Below the pieces are notes generated by a model. The model saw only the letters and a program-made list of their open reading frames with translations. It made no database searches and was not told the DNA's origin. A stretch of 64,000 bases of DNA from Reinekea forsetii (GTDB taxonomy: Bacteria; Pseudomonadota; Gammaproteobacteria; Pseudomonadales; Natronospirillaceae): positions 43,057 to 107,056 of the forward strand of contig NZ_JAHKPH010000009.1 in NCBI RefSeq assembly GCF_018860385.1. The letters are read 5' to 3'. Each line of letters begins with the position of its first letter. Positions within the stretch are counted from its first letter, which is position 1. This document shows, one piece after another, positions 45,469 to 57,403 of this stretch. Position numbers and translations under genes: made by a program.

Positions 45469-46902
45469 TTAAGCGTTTAGTTTGGCTTTTATGATTTGGT
45501 TTACTTGACCAGGGTTCGCCTGGCCCTTCGAAACCTTCATAACTTGACCAACGAAAAAGCCCATCAATTTATCTTTGCCGGCTTTCATTTCTTCAAATTG
45601 GCCTTGGTTGGCAGCGATCACTTCATCGACCATGGCTTCAATAGCGCCAGTATCGGTAACCTGCTTTAACCCCTTAGCTTCAATTATTTCATCCGCCGTC
45701 CCTTCACCTTGAGTCATGGCTTGGAATACGGTCTTTGCGATTTTGCCAGAAATCGTATTGTCTTTGATGCGAGCTAACAATAGACCTAGATCTTCCGCAC
45801 TGATCGGGCACCTCTCTATACTTAAATCGGATTGATTCAAGAATTTTGACAGTTCTCCCATACACCAGTTTGCCGCAAGTTTGGCATCGCCAGAGACTTG
45901 TGAGGCCTGTTCGAAGTAATCGGCCATGACGCGATTGGCAGACAGTACTGTGGCATCGTATTCAGTCAGTCCTAAGTCAGCTTTGAAACGGGCTATTTTC
46001 GCGTCTGGTAGTTCTGGCAGCTCTGCTTTAACCGCTGAAATGTAAGCATCATCGATCAAGACAGGGAGTAAGTCTGGCTCAGGAAAATAGCGATAATCGT
46101 TTGCAAACTCTTTGCTACGCATTGGGCGCGTCTCGTTTTTGTCTGCATCGTATAATCGAGTCTCTTGAGTGATTTTGCCTCCATCCTCTAAGATGTCCAT
46201 CTGGCGTTCAACTTCGCTGTGGATGGCTTTTTCAATAAACTTAAATGAGTTTAAGTTTTTCAGCTCAGTGCGCGTGCCAAATTCTTTCTGACCCTTAGGT
46301 CGCAAAGAAATGTTCACGTCACAACGCATTGAGCCTTGAGACATATCGCCATCTGAAATTCCAATATAGGTGATAATACTGTGTATTTTCTTTAGATAGG
46401 CGATCGCTTGTTTCGCGTTGCGAATATCCGGCTCTGACACTATTTCTAGCAGAGGTGTTCCTGCTCTGTTTAAATCGATACCCGAATGGCCTGCAAAGTC
46501 TTCGTGTAAAGACTTACCAGCGTCTTCCTCTAAGTGCGCGCGCGTTACACCAATTCGAAATTGCTCACCATCTTCAGTGGTAATGTCGACATGACCAACC
46601 CCAACAATGGGGTGATCCATTTGGGTCACCTGATAACCTTTGGGCAAATCTGGATAAAAATAGTTTTTACGATCAAAAACCGATTTCTTTCCAATCTCTG
46701 CATCAATGGCTAAGCCAAACGCGACCGCTTTTTTCAGTGCGCCTTCGTTAAATACGGGTAATACGCCTGGCAATGCTAAATCTATTGCGCTGGCTTGGGT
46801 GTTCGGCTCGGCACCAAACTGCGTGCTAGAACCAGAAAATATTTTCGATTGGGTAGAAAGCTGAACGTGAATTTCTAACCCGATAACCGTTTCCCATTGC
46901 AT
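45469..46902 (-). CDS. gatB: Asp-tRNA(Asn)/Glu-tRNA(Gln) amidotransferase subunit B
   Basis: About 477 residues from the ATG at 46902, which follows AAGGAG and gives the family start [15 protein letters not shown]. It has the [28 protein letters not shown] and [13 protein letters not shown] blocks and a C-terminal YqeY-like tail ending [12 protein letters not shown]. It recognises the mischarged tRNA and activates it with ATP while GatA delivers ammonia. Third gene of gatCAB. Confidence 0.96.
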   Translation of the reverse strand: MQWETVIGLEIHVQLSTQSKIFSGSSTQFGAEPNTQASAIDLALPGVLPVFNEGALKKAVAFGLAIDAEIGKKSVFDRKNYFYPDLPKGYQVTQMDHPIVGVGHVDITTEDGEQFRIGVTRAHLEEDAGKSLHEDFAGHSGIDLNRAGTPLLEIVSEPDIRNAKQAIAYLKKIHSIITYIGISDGDMSQGSMRCDVNISLRPKGQKEFGTRTELKNLNSFKFIEKAIHSEVERQMDILEDGGKITQETRLYDADKNETRPMRSKEFANDYRYFPEPDLLPVLIDDAYISAVKAELPELPDAKIARFKADLGLTEYDATVLSANRVMADYFEQASQVSGDAKLAANWCMGELSKFLNQSDLSIERCPISAEDLGLLLARIKDNTISGKIAKTVFQAMTQGEGTADEIIEAKGLKQVTDTGAIEAMVDEVIAANQGQFEEMKAGKDKLMGFFVGQVMKVSKGQANPGQVNQIIKAKLNA

Positions 46903-46913
46903 TTTAAAACTCC

Positions 46914-48362
46914 TTAAGCCTGTGGTTTGCGGGTGTGCCAATCAGTTGCCTGCTGGAACTGATGACCAATGTTTAATAGTTTGGCTTCTTGAAAATAATT
47001 GCCAATCACTTGTAGGCCAACGGGCATTTCGTCGACAAAACCGCAAGGCACGGACATGCCTGGTAAGCCAGCTAGGTTCACTGACAGGGTATAGATATCT
47101 TCGAGGTACATCGATACTGGGTCTTGATTTTTTGCGCCAATTTTCCACGCTGGAGACGGCGTAGTAGGCCCCATAATGACATCCACATCATTCAATGCGG
47201 CCACAAAATCATTTTTGATTAAGCGTCGCAATTGTTGAGCCTTTCGATAGTAAGCATCGTAGTAACCAGCCGACAATGCGTAGGTACCTACCATGATTCG
47301 GCGCTTAACTTCATCGCCAAAGCCTTCAGAACGAGAACGCATATACAGGTCGTTTAAATCTTTCGGGTCTTCACAGCGGTGGCCATAGCGGACACCATCG
47401 TAACGAGACAAGTTGGTCGATGCTTCAGCCGGCGCAATAATATAGTATGCAGGAATCGACAACTCGGTTCTTGGTAATGAGATCTCTTTGACGGTTGCGC
47501 CCATGGCTTCAAATTGCTTAACGGCGTCCATAATAGTCGCGCGTATGCCTTCATCTAGAGCGTCACCGAAAAATTCTTTCGGCAAACCAATCTTCAAACC
47601 CTCTAACGACTGATTTAGGTTTGCTGTGTAATCTTCAACAGGCTCATCCATAGACGTTGAATCTTTAGTGTCGAAACTGGCCAGCGCATTCATGATCATT
47701 GCCGCGTCTTCTGCGGTTTGTGTCATAGGACCGGCTTGGTCTAAAGATGAGCCATAGGCAACCATACCCCAGCGCGATACGCGGCCATAGGTCGGCTTTA
47801 AGCCGGTAATACCGCAAAATGCGGCTGGTTGGCGAATAGAGCCACCGGTATCTGTCCCCAGTGATGCTGGCGCTGTACCCGCTGCAACCACTACTGCAGA
47901 GCCACCGGATGAACCACCAGGCACACAATCAAGATTCCAAGGGTTTTTTGTAGCGCCATAGAAGCTGCTTTCGGTAGATGAACCCATGGCAAACTCGTCC
48001 ATGTTGGTTTTACCGAGCATGACCATGCCTGCGGCTTTTAGGTTGCCAGTAGCGGTAGATTCATAAGGAGCGATAAAGTTGTCGAGCATTTTCGAACCAC
48101 AGGCTGTTTTTACGCCTTCGGTGCAAAATAAATCTTTATGAGCAATCGGAATTCCTGTTAACGGACCGGCCGTTCCTGCTTTAAATTGTTCGTCCGCTTG
48201 CGCGGCTTGCGCCAACGCTTCTGAATCCGTGACGGTAACATAGGCATTGAGCTCGCCATCTTTTGCTTTAATGGCATCTAAATAGTGTTGTGTCAGCTCT
48301 ACACTGCTGTATTTACCGGCATGTAGGTCATCTGAGAGTTCTTTGAGTGTTTTATGCAGCAT
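46914..48362 (-). CDS. gatA: Asp-tRNA(Asn)/Glu-tRNA(Gln) amidotransferase subunit A
   Basis: A 482-residue amidase-signature enzyme. The Ser-cisSer-Lys triad is visible as Lys76 (PIAHKDLFC), Ser151 (GGSSGGSA) and Ser175 (DTGGSIRQP). It releases ammonia from glutamine and channels it to GatB. It lies 14 bp after gatC and about 11 bp before the gatB start. Two tRNA-Asn genes are also in the window, in line with indirect Asn-tRNA synthesis, though Gln cannot be excluded. Confidence 0.96.
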   Translation of the reverse strand: MLHKTLKELSDDLHAGKYSSVELTQHYLDAIKAKDGELNAYVTVTDSEALAQAAQADEQFKAGTAGPLTGIPIAHKDLFCTEGVKTACGSKMLDNFIAPYESTATGNLKAAGMVMLGKTNMDEFAMGSSTESSFYGATKNPWNLDCVPGGSSGGSAVVVAAGTAPASLGTDTGGSIRQPAAFCGITGLKPTYGRVSRWGMVAYGSSLDQAGPMTQTAEDAAMIMNALASFDTKDSTSMDEPVEDYTANLNQSLEGLKIGLPKEFFGDALDEGIRATIMDAVKQFEAMGATVKEISLPRTELSIPAYYIIAPAEASTNLSRYDGVRYGHRCEDPKDLNDLYMRSRSEGFGDEVKRRIMVGTYALSAGYYDAYYRKAQQLRRLIKNDFVAALNDVDVIMGPTTPSPAWKIGAKNQDPVSMYLEDIYTLSVNLAGLPGMSVPCGFVDEMPVGLQVIGNYFQEAKLLNIGHQFQQATDWHTRKPQA

Positions 48363-48376
48363 GATGAACCTTAATT

Positions 48377-48664
48377 TTATTCAATAACTTTAGGGACAAG
48401 AAATAAACCGTGCTCAGCTTTGGGCGCGTTAGCTTGCAATGCTTCGCGTTGATTGGTCTCGGTGACTTCATCGGCGCGCAATCTTGCTGCTGCATCAAGC
48501 GGGTTCGCTAAAGGTTCAACATTTTCAGTATCGACCGCCTGCATGGTATCGACTAAATCTAAAATGCTCGACAGGCTCTTTACGTATTCGGGTAGTTCGC
48601 TTTCACTCACTTTAAGTCGCGCAAGTATCGCGACAGATTCAACTTTTGAGCTATCTATGCTCAT
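48377..48664 (-). CDS. gatC: Asp-tRNA(Asn)/Glu-tRNA(Gln) amidotransferase subunit C
   Basis: A 95-residue protein with the GatC pattern: N-terminal helices [17 protein letters not shown], a linker [20 protein letters not shown] and a C-terminal FLVPKVIE. It wraps around the GatA-GatB interface. First gene of gatCAB, divergent from mreB across a 222-bp promoter region; GAGGAG precedes the start. Confidence 0.93.
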   Translation of the reverse strand: MSIDSSKVESVAILARLKVSESELPEYVKSLSSILDLVDTMQAVDTENVEPLANPLDAAARLRADEVTETNQREALQANAPKAEHGLFLVPKVIE

Positions 48665-48856
48665 TGTTAACTCCTCAACAGGGATCTACAAAAGGGTATT
48701 ATGGTCTGAATATATGGGTTTTGATTGAAATTGAAATAGCGCTTTGATTAAAACACGAACAATTACTGTAAAAAAACCGTGCAGGGTATACGTTATCACA
48801 TTTACGGCTTGCTCAAAAACCCTACGGTTGTTACATTGCAACGCTGTTACCGTTAG

Positions 48857-49924
<1,068 letters not shown>

Positions 49925-50038
49925 ACGCCGCTATAATTTAAGTGAGCGTATTCATCAAAGCAAAGCACTTCTTTAGGAAGTGCTTTGTTGTGTTAATTGA
50001 TTCAATAATTATGGCATAACCTAAAAGAGGAGAGACCC

Positions 50039-50869
50039 ATTAAAGCGCTGTTTACGGCTGGTCCTCAACATGGCTATCGTTTTGCTCTCGTGGCCGCTAT
50101 CTCTCTTTCGCTACTGGTTTTAGATTCTCGCTTTGCCCAGGTAGATATGCTGCGGCAGGCCATCTCCTATTTGGTTTCACCGGTTCAATCTTTGGTTACA
50201 TTCCCCAGCGAAGTTATACATTGGTCTTCAACGACTTTTGCCGAGCGCGATCAGTTGATCGAAGAAAATCGTACGCTCAATAATCAAATCAGTGTTTTGC
50301 AGCAGAAAATGCAAAAACTTGCGGTTTTAGAAGCCGAAAATGATCGCCTAAGACGGTTGTTAGACGCCAGTGCACGAATTGAGTCAAGCTTTATGACCAC
50401 TGAAATGATCAGTGTTGACCCTGACCCATACTCGATTCAGGTTATTATTAATCGTGGCGCAAGTGATGGTGCCTATGTTGGGCAGGCAATTCTAGATGCC
50501 GAAGGGTTGTTTGGCATGATTACTCAAGTTAACTCCATGACATCAAGAGTCGTACTGGTCGCGGACGCCAACATTGCCGTGCCAGTATACGTAAACCGCA
50601 ACGGCATGCGCTCGGTCGTCATCGGTACCGGTGATTTAAATAATTTAGAGTTAGAGTACGTGCCCGACACGGCCGATATTGTCGTTGGCGATGTGTTGGT
50701 GACCTCCGGTTTAGCCGGCCGATACCCGGAAGGGTATCCCGTGGCGATGGTGGTAGCTAAGGAGCACGATCCTGGCGAACCATTTGCTCGTATCAGAGCG
50801 AAACCATTAGCTCAATTAAACAAAAGTAAAAATTTATTGATGGTATTCCAAAAAGAGGTCGCACAATGA
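50039..50869 (+). CDS. mreC: Rod shape-determining protein MreC (ATT start)
   Basis: About 276 residues if translation starts at the ATT at 50039. That start gives xKALFTAGPQHGYRF, which lines up with the conserved MreC beginning (MKPIFSRGPS in E. coli), and a strong GAGGAGAG site sits 4 bp upstream. The first normal codon, GTG at 50090, would fall inside the membrane helix (FALVAAISLSLLVLD) and remove this conserved segment. After the helix come a coiled coil (about 60-100) and the beta-rich periplasmic domain with VGDVLVTSGLAGRYPEGYPV. Confidence 0.85.
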   Translation: MKALFTAGPQHGYRFALVAAISLSLLVLDSRFAQVDMLRQAISYLVSPVQSLVTFPSEVIHWSSTTFAERDQLIEENRTLNNQISVLQQKMQKLAVLEAENDRLRRLLDASARIESSFMTTEMISVDPDPYSIQVIINRGASDGAYVGQAILDAEGLFGMITQVNSMTSRVVLVADANIAVPVYVNRNGMRSVVIGTGDLNNLELEYVPDTADIVVGDVLVTSGLAGRYPEGYPVAMVVAKEHDPGEPFARIRAKPLAQLNKSKNLLMVFQKEVAQ

Positions 50870-51354
50870 AGCAAAAGCCGCCTCATGGGTTATGGCTAAT
50901 AGCCGTCAGTTTCTTTATTGCCTTTTCATTAGCGGCGGTACCCATTCCTGGGCAATTTCAACTTGCTCGCCCCGATTTTGTGGGTCTCTTTTTAATCTTT
51001 TGGTGCCTGGTATTGCCAGAACGTTTTGGCATTACCATGGCGTTTGTTGTGGGTATTCTGTATGACACGCTCATCGGCACACAACTGGGTACTTATGGGT
51101 TAGTATTTTCTAGTGTGGCCTATTTAGTGTTGTTGCTGAACTTTCGGTTGCGTATGTATCCGTTGGGTCAGCAAGCGATGGTTGTTTTCTTGATTCTGGG
51201 CATCAGTCATGTGTTGGTGCAGTGGTTAAAAGATTGGTTTGTTGGTGGCATAACAGGCGAAATGCAAATATGGCCAGCGCTGGTTTCAGCGATAGTTTGG
51301 CCGTGGGTTTATGGCATAGGCCGTAATTTAATGCAGTATTTTCGAGTTCAATAA
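50866..51354 (+). CDS. mreD: Rod shape-determining protein MreD
   Basis: A 162-residue inner-membrane protein with about five hydrophobic helices and the conserved segment GFMRPDFVGLFLIFW-like (here LARPDFVGLFLIFWCLVLPE) and a YDTLIGTQLGTYGL loop. It forms a complex with MreC. The start overlaps the mreC stop (ATGA), and maf follows after 8 bp. Confidence 0.92.
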   Translation: MKQKPPHGLWLIAVSFFIAFSLAAVPIPGQFQLARPDFVGLFLIFWCLVLPERFGITMAFVVGILYDTLIGTQLGTYGLVFSSVAYLVLLLNFRLRMYPLGQQAMVVFLILGISHVLVQWLKDWFVGGITGEMQIWPALVSAIVWPWVYGIGRNLMQYFRVQ

Positions 51355-51362
51355 GGGTTGTC

Positions 51363-51962
51363 GTGTCATTAGTTTTAGCGTCTCAATCGCCACGCCGCAA
51401 GGAATTGCTGGCTACCTTAGGGGTAAACTTTAACGTTGCCAGTGCCGATATTGATGAAACGGTTTTAAAAGGTGAAGCGCCTTCGGATTATGTTCTGCGT
51501 CTAGCCCAAGAAAAAGCGACGGTTATTTTTAATCGATTGGGCGCGTCAAAAAATACCGTCCTTGGTTCTGATACCTCGGTGATTTTTCAAGATCACATAT
51601 TAGGAAAGCCTCAAGATCAAGATGAATTTATGGGCATGATGGCTCGGCTTTCGGGTCAAACCCATCAAGTGATGACGTCAGTCGCTGTTATCAGCGATCA
51701 AAAAATAAGCAAACAGGTTGTTGTGACAGATGTAGTGTTTCACTCATTGTCGACCACGCTCCTAGAAAAGTACTGGAAAACCGGTGAGCCCTGCGACAAA
51801 GCTGGTGGTTATGGTATTCAGGGGCTTGGATCACTGTTCGTACGTGAAATTCGTGGCAGTTACTCTGCTGTGGTTGGTTTACCGTTGGCTGAAACGGCCA
51901 GCATGCTGCTGGCTCATAACATATCGCTTTGGAATGAAACCTTAAACGCAAATGACCTGTAA
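51363..51962 (+). CDS. Maf-like nucleoside triphosphate pyrophosphatase
   Basis: A 199-residue Maf protein starting at GTG: LASQSPRRKELLATLG at the N-terminus, the invariant VLGSDTSVIF loop and DKAGGYGIQGLGSLFV near residue 150, as in the YhdE-type dTTP/UTP pyrophosphatase group. It hydrolyses non-canonical or excess nucleoside triphosphates. Its position between mreD and rng is the usual gammaproteobacterial arrangement. Confidence 0.92.
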   Translation: MSLVLASQSPRRKELLATLGVNFNVASADIDETVLKGEAPSDYVLRLAQEKATVIFNRLGASKNTVLGSDTSVIFQDHILGKPQDQDEFMGMMARLSGQTHQVMTSVAVISDQKISKQVVVTDVVFHSLSTTLLEKYWKTGEPCDKAGGYGIQGLGSLFVREIRGSYSAVVGLPLAETASMLLAHNISLWNETLNANDL

Positions 51963-52027
51963 TTAGGCTACAACTGGGCGCTTAAACCTCTATAATAACA
52001 AAACTTAACTTATTTTTAGGCGTATTT

Positions 52028-53488
52028 ATGTCTTCCGAGATACTGGTCAATGTTACACCGATGGAAACGCGTGTGGCATTAGTCGAAAACGGTGCCGTAC
52101 AAGAGCTCTACATTGAGCGTAGCCAAACCCGTGGGCTTGTAGGCAATATCTATAAAGGCAAAGTTGTTCGAGTGCTGCCAGGTATGCAGGCGGCCTTTGT
52201 TGATATTGGTCTTGAGCGTGCTGCTTTTATACACGCATCTGATATTGATCTTAATCGTACCGACAATGAGCCACATAAGCCTATCCAGACTTTAGTACGC
52301 GAAGGTCAAGCTTTGGTCGTACAAGTCATTAAAGATCCGATGGGCACAAAAGGTGCGCGACTAACGACAGCACTGTCGGTGCCTTCTCGCTACTTAGTTT
52401 TTATGCCCGATTCAGATCACATTGGTATTTCTCAACGTATAGACAGTGAAGAAGAGCGCGAACGCTTACGAGCCTTAGTCGCCAGCGTCAAAGAAGCTGA
52501 AGAGATCAAAAAAGGCGGATTCATTTTAAGAACGGCCGCAGAAGGTGTCGGTGAGGCAGAGATTCAGAGCGACATGAATTATTTAAAGCGTTTGTTTCGA
52601 GTGCTAGAGCAACGCATGAAAGAAAATAAGCCCGCTACCATCATTTATGAAGACTTAGCGCTCTATTTGCGAGTTGCACGCGATATGGTGAAAACCGATG
52701 TGGAAAAAATTCGCATTGATTCCAAAGAAACTTTTTCTAAAGTGCACGAATTTGTCACTAAATACACACCCGAAGTGGAAAGTGTCTTTGAGTATTACCC
52801 TGGTGAACGACCCATTTTTGATCTGTTTTCTGTTGAAGATGAAATTTCTAAAGCGTTAGGGCGCAAAGTGGAATTAAAATCGGGCGGCTACTTAATCATT
52901 GATCAAACAGAGGCCATGACGACCATCGATGTCAATACAGGCGCGTTTGTGGGGCACCGTAACTTAGAAGAAACCATCTATAAAACAAACCTTGAAGCGG
53001 TTACTGCCATTGCACGTCAGCTTAGATTAAGAAACTTAGGTGGCATCATTATTCTTGATTTTATCGATATGGATGATGAAGAGCATAAGCGTCAAGTTCA
53101 CCGTATGCTTGAGAAACACCTAGAGAAAGATCACGCTAAGAGCAAAGTGACCAGTGTCTCTGAATTAGGGTTAGTAGAAATGACGCGTAAGCGAACACGC
53201 GAAAGCCTAGAGCACGTGTTAACCGAGCACTGCAATGTTTGTGCTGGGCGAGGTCGCTTAAAAACCGCACAAACCGTGTGTTATGAAGTGTTTAGAGAAA
53301 TATTAAGAGAAGAGCGCGCTTACAATACGGCACAGTATTTGGTGTTAGCTTCGCAACAGGTCATTGATACGCTACTAGACGAAGAGTCTTCCAATGTGGC
53401 CGATCTAGAAGAGTTTATTAATAAGCCGATTCGATTCCAAGTAGAGCCGATGTATAGCCAAGAGCAGTTTGATGTTATTTTGCAGTAG
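52028..53488 (+). CDS. rng: Ribonuclease G
   Basis: A 486-residue member of the RNase E/G family, of RNase G length without the long RNase E tail. S1 RNA-binding domain at about 35-125 (GNIYKGKVVRVLPGMQAAFVDIG region), catalytic aspartates in TTIDVNTGAF (about 298-307) and DFIDM, and the zinc-link CNVCAGRG (about 400-407). It cleaves single-stranded AU-rich RNA, including 16S rRNA precursor ends. Confidence 0.95.
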   Translation: MSSEILVNVTPMETRVALVENGAVQELYIERSQTRGLVGNIYKGKVVRVLPGMQAAFVDIGLERAAFIHASDIDLNRTDNEPHKPIQTLVREGQALVVQVIKDPMGTKGARLTTALSVPSRYLVFMPDSDHIGISQRIDSEEERERLRALVASVKEAEEIKKGGFILRTAAEGVGEAEIQSDMNYLKRLFRVLEQRMKENKPATIIYEDLALYLRVARDMVKTDVEKIRIDSKETFSKVHEFVTKYTPEVESVFEYYPGERPIFDLFSVEDEISKALGRKVELKSGGYLIIDQTEAMTTIDVNTGAFVGHRNLEETIYKTNLEAVTAIARQLRLRNLGGIIILDFIDMDDEEHKRQVHRMLEKHLEKDHAKSKVTSVSELGLVEMTRKRTRESLEHVLTEHCNVCAGRGRLKTAQTVCYEVFREILREERAYNTAQYLVLASQQVIDTLLDEESSNVADLEEFINKPIRFQVEPMYSQEQFDVILQ

Positions 53489-53539
53489 ATTCAGGAATGA
53501 CATGAGCAAAGTCTCACAGAACAGCCGTAGAGTCGTGCA

Positions 53540-56500
53540 ATGAACATTGGCTCTATTTGGCGAGCTCTTAAAAGTGCCGTCTTAAAAGTTTTTGTTTTCT
53601 GGGTTTTACTATTTGCTGTTTACTTGGCATTAGGTCGTCAGTTTTTTCCTTATATTGAACGATATGAAACTTCGATAGAACAATGGTTATCGGGGCAATT
53701 TCAAGAGCGAGTTGAAATAGGTTCCATTAAAGGTGAGTGGGCTCGGTTTGGTCCTATCGTAACCTTAACGAACATCAGCATCGGCGAATCTCTGGATATT
53801 AAAGAAATGGTGCTGGCCCCTGGCGTCTTTGAATCGTTAAGTCACGGTGGTCTCTCGTTCTTAAAATTTGAACTAAGAGAATTTCATGGTCACTTAAAGC
53901 AATCGGAGCAAGGGTGGCAATTAATTGGGTTGAAAGGGTCTCAGCAAGCCGAGCGGCCAGCGTTTAGTTTCGATAAGTTACTGAAGTTGCTGCAAAGACA
54001 GCAAAACATTCAATTTATAGCCTCATCGTTAAAAATCTCTCCTTTAGAGTTACCTTCATTCAATTTAACCTTAAACAAAGGTGAACTCTCCGGTTACGAA
54101 GGGCATAACTCCTTAACGGCCGACGCTCAAATTGAATATTCACAATTAACGGTTCCTGTTGAGCTACAAGCCGAATTTCATCAAAATAATCCCAATTTAA
54201 ATAGCATTTATGTCAAACATGGCGCAATTGATTTCGCCCCTTGGCTGAATAAATCAGCGTCGTTGGTCAGTGAAGCAAAAGCTTCAGGAGAGTATTGGTT
54301 AAATTTTAATGGCACCCAATGGCGATCACTGACGGCGCGCTCGATGCTTGACGTGCTCACCGTGGAAGGCAAAGCGAAACCACTAAAACTGACCGATGTT
54401 AAATCGACAACGGTTTTAGAGAAAACCAAGAACGGCTTTTTTGCTAAATCCATTGTCGATACCTACTCCGTGAATGATTTGGCCATCAATGGTACTGAAC
54501 TGACGCTAGACATTTTACCAGAAGAGTACCGAGTAACTTGGAGTCAACTCTCGGCTTCGTTGGTCGGCGCATGGCTTGCTATGAATGATACGTCCGATTT
54601 TTGGATCAATTTAGGGCTGCAAGGCGATATTCATAAAGGCATGGCTCACTACCAGTTTGGTGAAGCTCAACGTTTAAAAATATCCAGCACCTTTAGTAAT
54701 ACCCGAGTCAATGCTTATATGGGTGTCCCAGGGTTAGATAATTTATCAGGCACTGTTACGGTAGATAACCTCCAAGGTCAAATAATGCTAAACCCTTCGG
54801 AGTCTCGATTCCGATATCCAGTATTCAATGATGATTCACTATTAGCTTCGATAGAAAAATCGATCGTTGATTGGCGCATCGTGGAAGGGGTAGGTGTTTT
54901 GCTAGAAGGGGAGCACAGTGCAAACATTCAGCACTTAAACGATTCAAAATTACCTTTAAATGTGCAGTGGTTTGCTTCGTTAAAAAACCAGGCTATGAAA
55001 AATGAAGGTTATGAAAACAGCTTAGGGCTAGTTTTGGGTGCGCCAGAGATCAATAACGAGTGGGTGAAGTATGTTGCCAGCAGTAAGCTCATACCTGACA
55101 GTGCTAGTCGTTATGTTTTAGACAATTTTTTAAGTGGAAGTGCAACAGAAGCTGAATTCGGCTATTTTAGTCGAGGCGAAAAAGAATCTCGTAAATCACA
55201 ATTTGATTTAGTGGCCTCTGTTAATTCTGCAACGCTCTCGTTCTTAGAGGGTTGGTCGCCACTGACAGTGAATCAGAGTCAGCTCAGTATTAATCAAGAA
55301 TCACTGAATTTTGAGATAAATTCAGCGCAGTACGAAGCCCTTAATATTTCACGCGGTGATTTGTCATTAGACTTCTCCAAAGGTGACCTTCAAGCTGATT
55401 TTGGTGTTGAGGGCGACGCCTTTGAATACCTACGGCTATTTAAAACCGGTGCGCTTCAACCGGTTGCACCAGCCGTCATTGATGATTGGCAGGCCACCGG
55501 GAATGTTCACAGTGAAGTGTCACTTGAAGTAAATTTAAATAAGCCCAATGAGTTGAATGTCACTTCGCTGTCCGATGTTCTATCAGCTGAACTTAAGCTG
55601 GTGGATTTAGGGTTAGAGTTATCAGAAATTAACGGGTTGCTACAGTTCAATAATAAGCTTGGGTTTGAGGCCAAAAATATTGAGGCTTTACATGCTGGCG
55701 TTATACAAAAGCTATCATTAAGTCGAGATTTATCAGACAACCGTCAGTTAGTTTCAATTGAAGCGAGTGGAGAAACCCCTTTAGCATTTTGGGGGGAGTA
55801 CTTTAATGATCCATACCTCAAAGGGTTTAGTGAATCGGTTGCTCACCAAACGGATATTAAGATTTATGACGATTTTGTAAGAATAACCGTTAATAGTGAT
55901 TTTATAGGGCCGGAATTTAACCTCCCCATTCCGTTGAATAAGCAAAGCGACGACGCTTGGCCCATCGTTTTTGATATTAATATTAATAACGAAAATGAAA
56001 AATCAGTACATGTTGATATTGAAGATAGACTCCAAGGGCTTCTAGAATTAAGTTCTGATAACGAATTTACGCGAGCCAGTTTCTCCGTAGGTCAAGCTTT
56101 AAAAGTGCACCCAGAAGAAGGGGTGTTTATTGATGTTCAAGCACACTATATTGACGGACAAGCTTGGTGGCAAACGATTCAAAACATGAGGTCAATTTAT
56201 TCAGTAAAAGCAACTGAATCTGCTCAAGGACCTAGTTTTGAATCAAAATTGAAAGAAATTAATGTGAATGTAAATTTAGGTTCTTATTTAGGTCGCGATT
56301 GGTCTCAGGCGGCTGTTCAGCTATTGCGAAATAACGATGCGTGGCTTATTGAGTTCGAAGCAGATGAAGGTGTCGGGAACGTGCTTGTTCCCCACAGTGA
56401 CGATTCAATGTTCGCTGATATTGAGTGGTTGTCCATAGAAACGGAAGAACCTGAACTTCCTTGGCTTGAAGAGCAAGACCCATTAACTGAATACCTACCA

Positions 56501-57394
56501 TCTGACGTTCCAAATATGGAAATTCAAATTAAAAAGTTAGTTTGGAACGAACAAGACATGGGAGACTGGCGCGCTACCTTAACTTCTGCGGGACATTCCC
56601 TTTCGGTAAACTCGATAGTCGGGAATATGCCGGGTGCTACACTCATAGGTGATATGGTTTGGCGACACGAAGACGAAGAGCACTTTACTGACTTTAGTGG
56701 CAACATTTTAACGGGTGATGTATTAACCGTTTTAAATGAGTGGGAGTATGCCCCCGTGCTGACCAGTAGAGATGGGCAGTTTATTGTATCTCTGAATTGG
56801 TTAGGTTCGCCTGCGTTTTTCGATTTCAAACGAGTGCAAGGGAAAATAAATTTAGCCCTTACCAAAGGGGCTATTTTAAAAGTCGAAGAGTATGAGGGAA
56901 TAAAATTAATTGGGTTGTTAAATTTCACCCGTGTTTTACAGCGTATTGCTTTAGATTTCTCAGATCTTCTTTCGAGCGGCATTACCTTCGATACCATTGA
57001 AGGCGAATTGCTGTTTGACCGAGGGTTTGCTCGAGTTGGCGAAGGTTTAGTAATTGATGGCGCTTCCACCAATTTTCAATTCAGTGGAGATGCGGACTTG
57101 CTCGCCAATGTTATTGATATCGATATGGTGTTAACGGTACCGTTGTCGAGCACCTTTCCGCTGGTGGCATTATTAGCAGGTGTTTCCCCTCAAGCGGCGG
57201 CGGCAATTTATGTAACTGAGCGAGTATTTAACAACGAGCTAAAAAAAATCAGTTCCGCTCGTATGCACATTACAGGGTCATTTGAAGAGCCAATTATTAA
57301 GTTTTATCGCGTATTCGACAGTCAGTTAGGCAATGAAGACCAGACGGTTACGGATCGTCTAAAGAGTGTGGTTCCTTCTACCGCGAATCCATAG
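53540..57394 (+). CDS. yhdP: YhdP/AsmA-like envelope protein (TIGR02099 type)
   Basis: A 1284-residue protein: an N-terminal membrane anchor (about 15-33, VFVFWVLLFAVYLALG), a very long periplasmic region rich in short beta strands, and a C-terminal AsmA-like segment (FSGDADLLANVIDIDMVLTV) followed by VALLAGVSPQAAAAIYV. YhdP with TamB and YdbH is implicated in moving phospholipids to the outer membrane. It lies 51 bp after rng, the standard context, and 9 bp before the nitrilase gene. Confidence 0.92.
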   Translation: MNIGSIWRALKSAVLKVFVFWVLLFAVYLALGRQFFPYIERYETSIEQWLSGQFQERVEIGSIKGEWARFGPIVTLTNISIGESLDIKEMVLAPGVFESLSHGGLSFLKFELREFHGHLKQSEQGWQLIGLKGSQQAERPAFSFDKLLKLLQRQQNIQFIASSLKISPLELPSFNLTLNKGELSGYEGHNSLTADAQIEYSQLTVPVELQAEFHQNNPNLNSIYVKHGAIDFAPWLNKSASLVSEAKASGEYWLNFNGTQWRSLTARSMLDVLTVEGKAKPLKLTDVKSTTVLEKTKNGFFAKSIVDTYSVNDLAINGTELTLDILPEEYRVTWSQLSASLVGAWLAMNDTSDFWINLGLQGDIHKGMAHYQFGEAQRLKISSTFSNTRVNAYMGVPGLDNLSGTVTVDNLQGQIMLNPSESRFRYPVFNDDSLLASIEKSIVDWRIVEGVGVLLEGEHSANIQHLNDSKLPLNVQWFASLKNQAMKNEGYENSLGLVLGAPEINNEWVKYVASSKLIPDSASRYVLDNFLSGSATEAEFGYFSRGEKESRKSQFDLVASVNSATLSFLEGWSPLTVNQSQLSINQESLNFEINSAQYEALNISRGDLSLDFSKGDLQADFGVEGDAFEYLRLFKTGALQPVAPAVIDDWQATGNVHSEVSLEVNLNKPNELNVTSLSDVLSAELKLVDLGLELSEINGLLQFNNKLGFEAKNIEALHAGVIQKLSLSRDLSDNRQLVSIEASGETPLAFWGEYFNDPYLKGFSESVAHQTDIKIYDDFVRITVNSDFIGPEFNLPIPLNKQSDDAWPIVFDININNENEKSVHVDIEDRLQGLLELSSDNEFTRASFSVGQALKVHPEEGVFIDVQAHYIDGQAWWQTIQNMRSIYSVKATESAQGPSFESKLKEINVNVNLGSYLGRDWSQAAVQLLRNNDAWLIEFEADEGVGNVLVPHSDDSMFADIEWLSIETEEPELPWLEEQDPLTEYLPSDVPNMEIQIKKLVWNEQDMGDWRATLTSAGHSLSVNSIVGNMPGATLIGDMVWRHEDEEHFTDFSGNILTGDVLTVLNEWEYAPVLTSRDGQFIVSLNWLGSPAFFDFKRVQGKINLALTKGAILKVEEYEGIKLIGLLNFTRVLQRIALDFSDLLSSGITFDTIEGELLFDRGFARVGEGLVIDGASTNFQFSGDADLLANVIDIDMVLTVPLSSTFPLVALLAGVSPQAAAAIYVTERVFNNELKKISSARMHITGSFEEPIIKFYRVFDSQLGNEDQTVTDRLKSVVPSTANP

Positions 57395-57403
57395 GAGATT
57401 ACT

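Noticed and set aside
56524-57072. A 182-codon minus-strand frame inside yhdP
   Set aside because: Fully antisense to a conserved gene, Ser/Pro-rich composition typical of an antisense shadow, no start site.
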